Shown here piece by piece: positions 63,448 to 64,000 of a stretch of 64,000 nucleotides of DNA (position 1 is the stretch's first letter; the number at the start of each line of letters is the position of its first letter). The stretch spans positions 202,946 to 266,945 of the forward strand of contig JAQTZB010000004.1 of NCBI GenBank assembly GCA_028688015.1, given 5' to 3'. The translations under genes and the position numbers were made by a program. The stretch comes from Elusimicrobiales bacterium (GTDB lineage Bacteria > Elusimicrobiota > Elusimicrobia > Elusimicrobiales > UBA9959). Under the pieces are notes generated by a model. It searched no databases. It worked only from the letters and a program-made list of their open reading frames with translations, and had not been told where the DNA came from.

Positions 63448-63481
63448 AACCCTGGCGGGGCCGGGGGGCACCGCCAGGGTT
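63448..63481 (-). terminator. Terminator of the tuf-rpsJ transcript
   Basis: A perfect 11-bp stem (63448-63458 with 63471-63481) followed on the minus strand by TTCTTTTG. Its sequence (AACCCTGGCGG) differs from the common palindrome. Confidence 0.88.
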
Positions 63482-63514
63482 GGCAAAAGCAAGCTTACCG
63501 AGAGCTGCGGGGAG

Positions 63515-63853
63515 TTAGAGCTTTATCTCTACTTCCACGCCGCTGGGGAGGTCGAGCTTCATCAGCTCGTCCACCGTCTTCTGGGTCGGGCTGATCAGTT
63601 CGATCAGGCGCTTGTGTATGCGCATCTCGAACTGCTCGCGGGACTTTTTGTCCACGTGGACCGAGCGGTTCACCGTGTACTTGCGGATCCTCGTCGGCAG
63701 CAGTACGGGGCCCGCTATAAGCGCGCCCGTGCGTTTGGCCGTGTCGATGATCTTGGCGGTGGACTGGTCGATCAGCCTGTAGTCGTAGGCGTTCAGGCGG
63801 ATCCTGATGCGCTGCTGACCGGCGGCTTTTACGTCTGTTTTATTTTCAGCCAT
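63515..63853 (-). CDS. rpsJ: 30S ribosomal protein S10
   Basis: This 112-residue protein contains the S10 core: [40 protein letters not shown] (the loop that contacts 16S rRNA head and NusB), then [21 protein letters not shown] short basic N-terminal extension ([15 protein letters not shown]) precedes it. S10 also partners NusB in antitermination. It starts one base after the tuf stop codon, so it is coupled to tuf. A strong terminator follows, so the rest of the S10 operon (rplC onward) is not downstream, an unusual arrangement. Confidence 0.96.
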   Translation of the reverse strand: MAENKTDVKAAGQQRIRIRLNAYDYRLIDQSTAKIIDTAKRTGALIAGPVLLPTRIRKYTVNRSVHVDKKSREQFEMRIHKRLIELISPTQKTVDELMKLDLPSGVEVEIKL

Positions 63854-63854
63854 A

Positions 63855-64000
63855 TTATTCGATTATCTCCGAGACTACGCCGGATCCCACGGTGTGGCCG
63901 CCTTCGCGGATAGCGAAGCGCAGACCCTTCTCCATGGCGATCGCGGATATCAGCTCCACGGTCATCTCGGCGTGGTCGCCGGGCATGATCATCTCGACGC
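63855..64000 (-). CDS. tuf: Elongation factor Tu, C-terminal end (cut by window edge)
   Basis: The last 48 codons of EF-Tu are visible. [20 protein letters not shown] is domain 3, and [20 protein letters not shown] is the universal C-terminal motif, here ending IIE. EF-Tu delivers aminoacyl-tRNA to the ribosome as a GTP complex. The rest of the gene lies beyond the right edge. The TAA is followed after one base by the rpsJ start codon, as in str operons. Confidence 0.96.
   Translation of the reverse strand, partial: VEMIMPGDHAEMTVELISAIAMEKGLRFAIREGGHTVGSGVVSEIIE

Noticed and set aside
63262..63492. A 76-codon minus-strand frame between the island and rpsJ
   Set aside because: It overlaps the rpsJ terminator stem, lacks a ribosome site and has a low-complexity hydrophobic sequence.
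1..64000. tRNA, rRNA, integrase, transposase or plasmid replication genes
   Set aside because: Looked for on both strands through cloverleaf-like ends, conserved rRNA stretches and DDE/Tyr-recombinase motifs; none was seen. A faint or partial tRNA could be missed by eye.

Overview
The window is GC-rich, gene-dense bacterial chromosome with most genes on the minus strand. An outer membrane is implied by a DUF481-type barrel, a FlgO/CsgG-like domain fused to a predicted barrel, and many Sec signal peptides. The mix of clostripain-type (C11), DUF4932-type and other secreted peptidases, many stand-alone response regulators and a few Ser/Thr kinase/TPR proteins suggests an Elusimicrobiota-like or other deep-branching Gram-negative lineage. 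That placement is an inference: no rRNA or full marker set is present. The only classical markers are tuf (partial) and rpsJ at the right edge.

Layout. 1-15 kb: secreted hydrolases (M28 aminopeptidase, HExxH zincin, a guanyl-specific RNase, an S9A prolyl oligopeptidase split by a 1,325-bp insertion, a trypsin-like protease), a six-repeat Cys protein, and rsgA with a structured leader. 15-25 kb: nitroreductase, response regulators, a DTW-domain tRNA enzyme, small membrane proteins and a receiver-CheC fusion. 25-36 kb: a clostripain-like peptidase, a metallopeptidase with two PDZ domains, a Gly/Tyr-periodic protein, MATE exporter, pseudouridine synthase, ndk and a Ser/Thr kinase. 36-44 kb: response regulator, an ECF sigma/anti-sigma/O-antigen-ligase-type operon, an ABC-F ATPase and a metallophosphoesterase. 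44-60 kb: regulator, second clostripain, MazG-like protein, transglutaminase-like protein, many small metabolic enzymes, a secreted ADP-ribosyltransferase-like protein and plsY. 60-63.2 kb: an AT-richer, probably acquired pair (HEPN-like protein and membrane/TPR protein). The right end is the tuf-rpsJ transcript end.

Two features tie the window together. First, nearly every intergenic gap holds the same palindrome (CCGCCGGG, 4-base loop, CCCGGCGG) with A/T tracts on its flanks. On the minus strand it is usually followed by TTTTGTTTTGTAGAAT. In eleven genes a TAGAAT/TATAAT/TAAAAT box ends exactly six bases before the start codon with little or no Shine-Dalgarno sequence, which predicts leaderless transcripts fired directly behind the previous gene's terminator. 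Second, a REP-like motif (read on the minus strand as TAGGGGACG followed by CTTCC or CTTAA) sits at the stop codons of many genes just before the palindrome.

No CRISPR array, transposase, integrase, rRNA or tRNA gene was seen. Functions below are family-level readings of the protein sequence; no database search was possible.
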